Shown here piece after piece: positions 63,407 to 64,000 of a DNA stretch of 64,000 nucleotides (its first letter is position 1; each line of letters starts with the position of its first letter). Made by a program: the position numbers and the translations under genes. The notes beneath the pieces are model-generated. The model was not told the origin of the DNA. It searched no databases and saw only the letters and a list, made by a program, of their open reading frames with translations. Origin of the DNA: Athripsodes cinereus (Eukaryota > Arthropoda > Insecta > Trichoptera > Leptoceridae); contig OX388310.1 in the NCBI GenBank assembly GCA_947579605.1, positions 1,488,001-1,552,000 of the forward strand, given 5' to 3'.

Positions 63407-64000
63407 TCCTCTACTATATTGTTTTTTCATTGAAAGAGACGTCTTTCGTCTTACTAAGACATAGACAATCATGATTTACAGTGCAATGAAAGATTGACAA
63501 TGAACTTGTAAGGTGAAAGATATCTTTCTCAATAAAAAACAATGTATAGTAGAAAGAACATTAATTTGTTTTTTCATTGAGAGAGACGTCTTTCGTCTTA
63601 CTAAGACATAGACAATCATGATTTACAGTGCAATGAAAGATTGACAATGAACTTGTAAGGTGAAAGATATCTTTCTCAATAAAAAACAATGTATAGTAGA
63701 AAGAACATTAATTTGTTTTTTCATTGAGAGAGACGTCTTTCGTCTTACTAAGACATAGACAATCATGATTTACAGTGCGATGAAAGATTGACAATGACCT
63801 TGTAAGGTGAAAGATATCTTTCTCAATAAAAAACAATGTATAGTAGAAAGAACATTAATTTGTTTTTTCATTGAGAGAGACGTCTTTCGTCTTACTAAGA
63901 CATAGACAATCATGATTTACAGTGCAATGAAAGATTGACAATGAACTTGTAAGGTGAAAGATATCTTTCTCAATAAAAAACAATGTATAGTAGAAAGAAC
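63407..64000 (+). repeat. 147-bp tandem satellite array (runs off the window)
   Basis: Four monomers begin GTTTTTTCATTGA at 63421, 63568, 63715 and 63862, exactly 147 bases apart; the last is cut by the window end. Copies differ at only a few positions (for example GAAAGAG/GAGAGAG in the first, GTGCGATG and GACCTT in the third). Each monomer has inverted ends, GTTTTTTCATTGAGAGAGAC and GATATCTTTCTCAATAAAAA plus AC, joined by about 27 bases with TATAGTAGAAAGAACATTAA. Confidence 0.95.

Noticed and set aside
63407..64000. CRISPR-like array
   Set aside because: The units are 147 bp and nearly identical throughout, with no short repeat/unique spacer alternation. It is a satellite in a eukaryotic context.

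Overview
The window reads as nuclear DNA of an insect, most likely a moth or butterfly. It is strongly A/T-rich, with many T/A homopolymers and AAAT-type tails. I find no convincing host exon, rRNA, tRNA or snRNA gene. What can be recognised is almost entirely transposable-element debris: non-LTR retrotransposon (LINE) 3' ends, tRNA-derived SINEs, a Penelope-like element, two small Helitrons, a non-autonomous LTR element, a 2.8-kb terminal-inverted-repeat DNA element, foldback elements and a satellite array. The lepidopteran assignment is inference: it rests on the look of the Helitron ends and of the LINE tails with AAGAATAAAATAAATAAA, which I associate with Lepidoptera. The window is probably intergenic or lies inside a large intron.

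Family names used here are mine. RTE-A to RTE-G are groups of RTE-like reverse-transcriptase C-termini (WFGH/WIGH/YLGH or AQDR..W motifs). T1 to T4 are LINE 3' tails that each carry a hairpin just before an (AAAT)n tail. Family R is an unclassified repeat of about 200-330 bp with roughly twenty copies. SINE-A and SINE-B have tRNA-like heads. Family P is a foldback family with a shared leader.

Layout. 1-9.7 kb: unannotated A/T-rich DNA with decayed LINE and RTE ends, including one 112-bp RTE insertion with a 14-bp target duplication (3.65 kb). 9.76-11.87 kb: a complete LTR element on the minus strand with 513/515-bp LTRs, primer-binding site, polypurine tract and 5-bp duplication, but no coding capacity. 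12-15 kb: LINE remnants and a degenerate family-P copy. 15.5-19.25 kb: a composite block with a foldback element, a SINE-A, a 1,257-bp tandem duplication that looks identical between copies, and a 92-bp perfect palindrome. 20.7-24.6 kb: hAT-like end, family-R copies, RTE-A and Jockey-like remnants. 24.86-27.69 kb: TIR element with 7-bp target duplication and a broken two-exon gene. 27.9-43 kb: scattered RTE, LINE, SINE-B, family-R and Helitron copies. 44.25-46.04 kb: Penelope-like element with an intact RT-tail plus GIY-YIG frame, facing an inverted fragment of itself across a (TA)n tract, with a SINE-A. 46.5-63 kb: more LINE ends, a diverged tandem pair, and a foldback at 61 kb with a hammerhead-like layout. 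63.42-64 kb: a 147-bp satellite running off the window end.

There is no operon-like or pathway logic. What connects the parts is transposition: nested insertions (T1 in family R, T1 in an RTE tail, SINE-B in a mini-element), a SINE whose body resembles the 3' region of the Penelope-like element, and a satellite that appears to come from a dispersed mini inverted-repeat element. Coordinates of diverged repeats are approximate to about 10-20 bases. All translations and repeat comparisons were done by eye.
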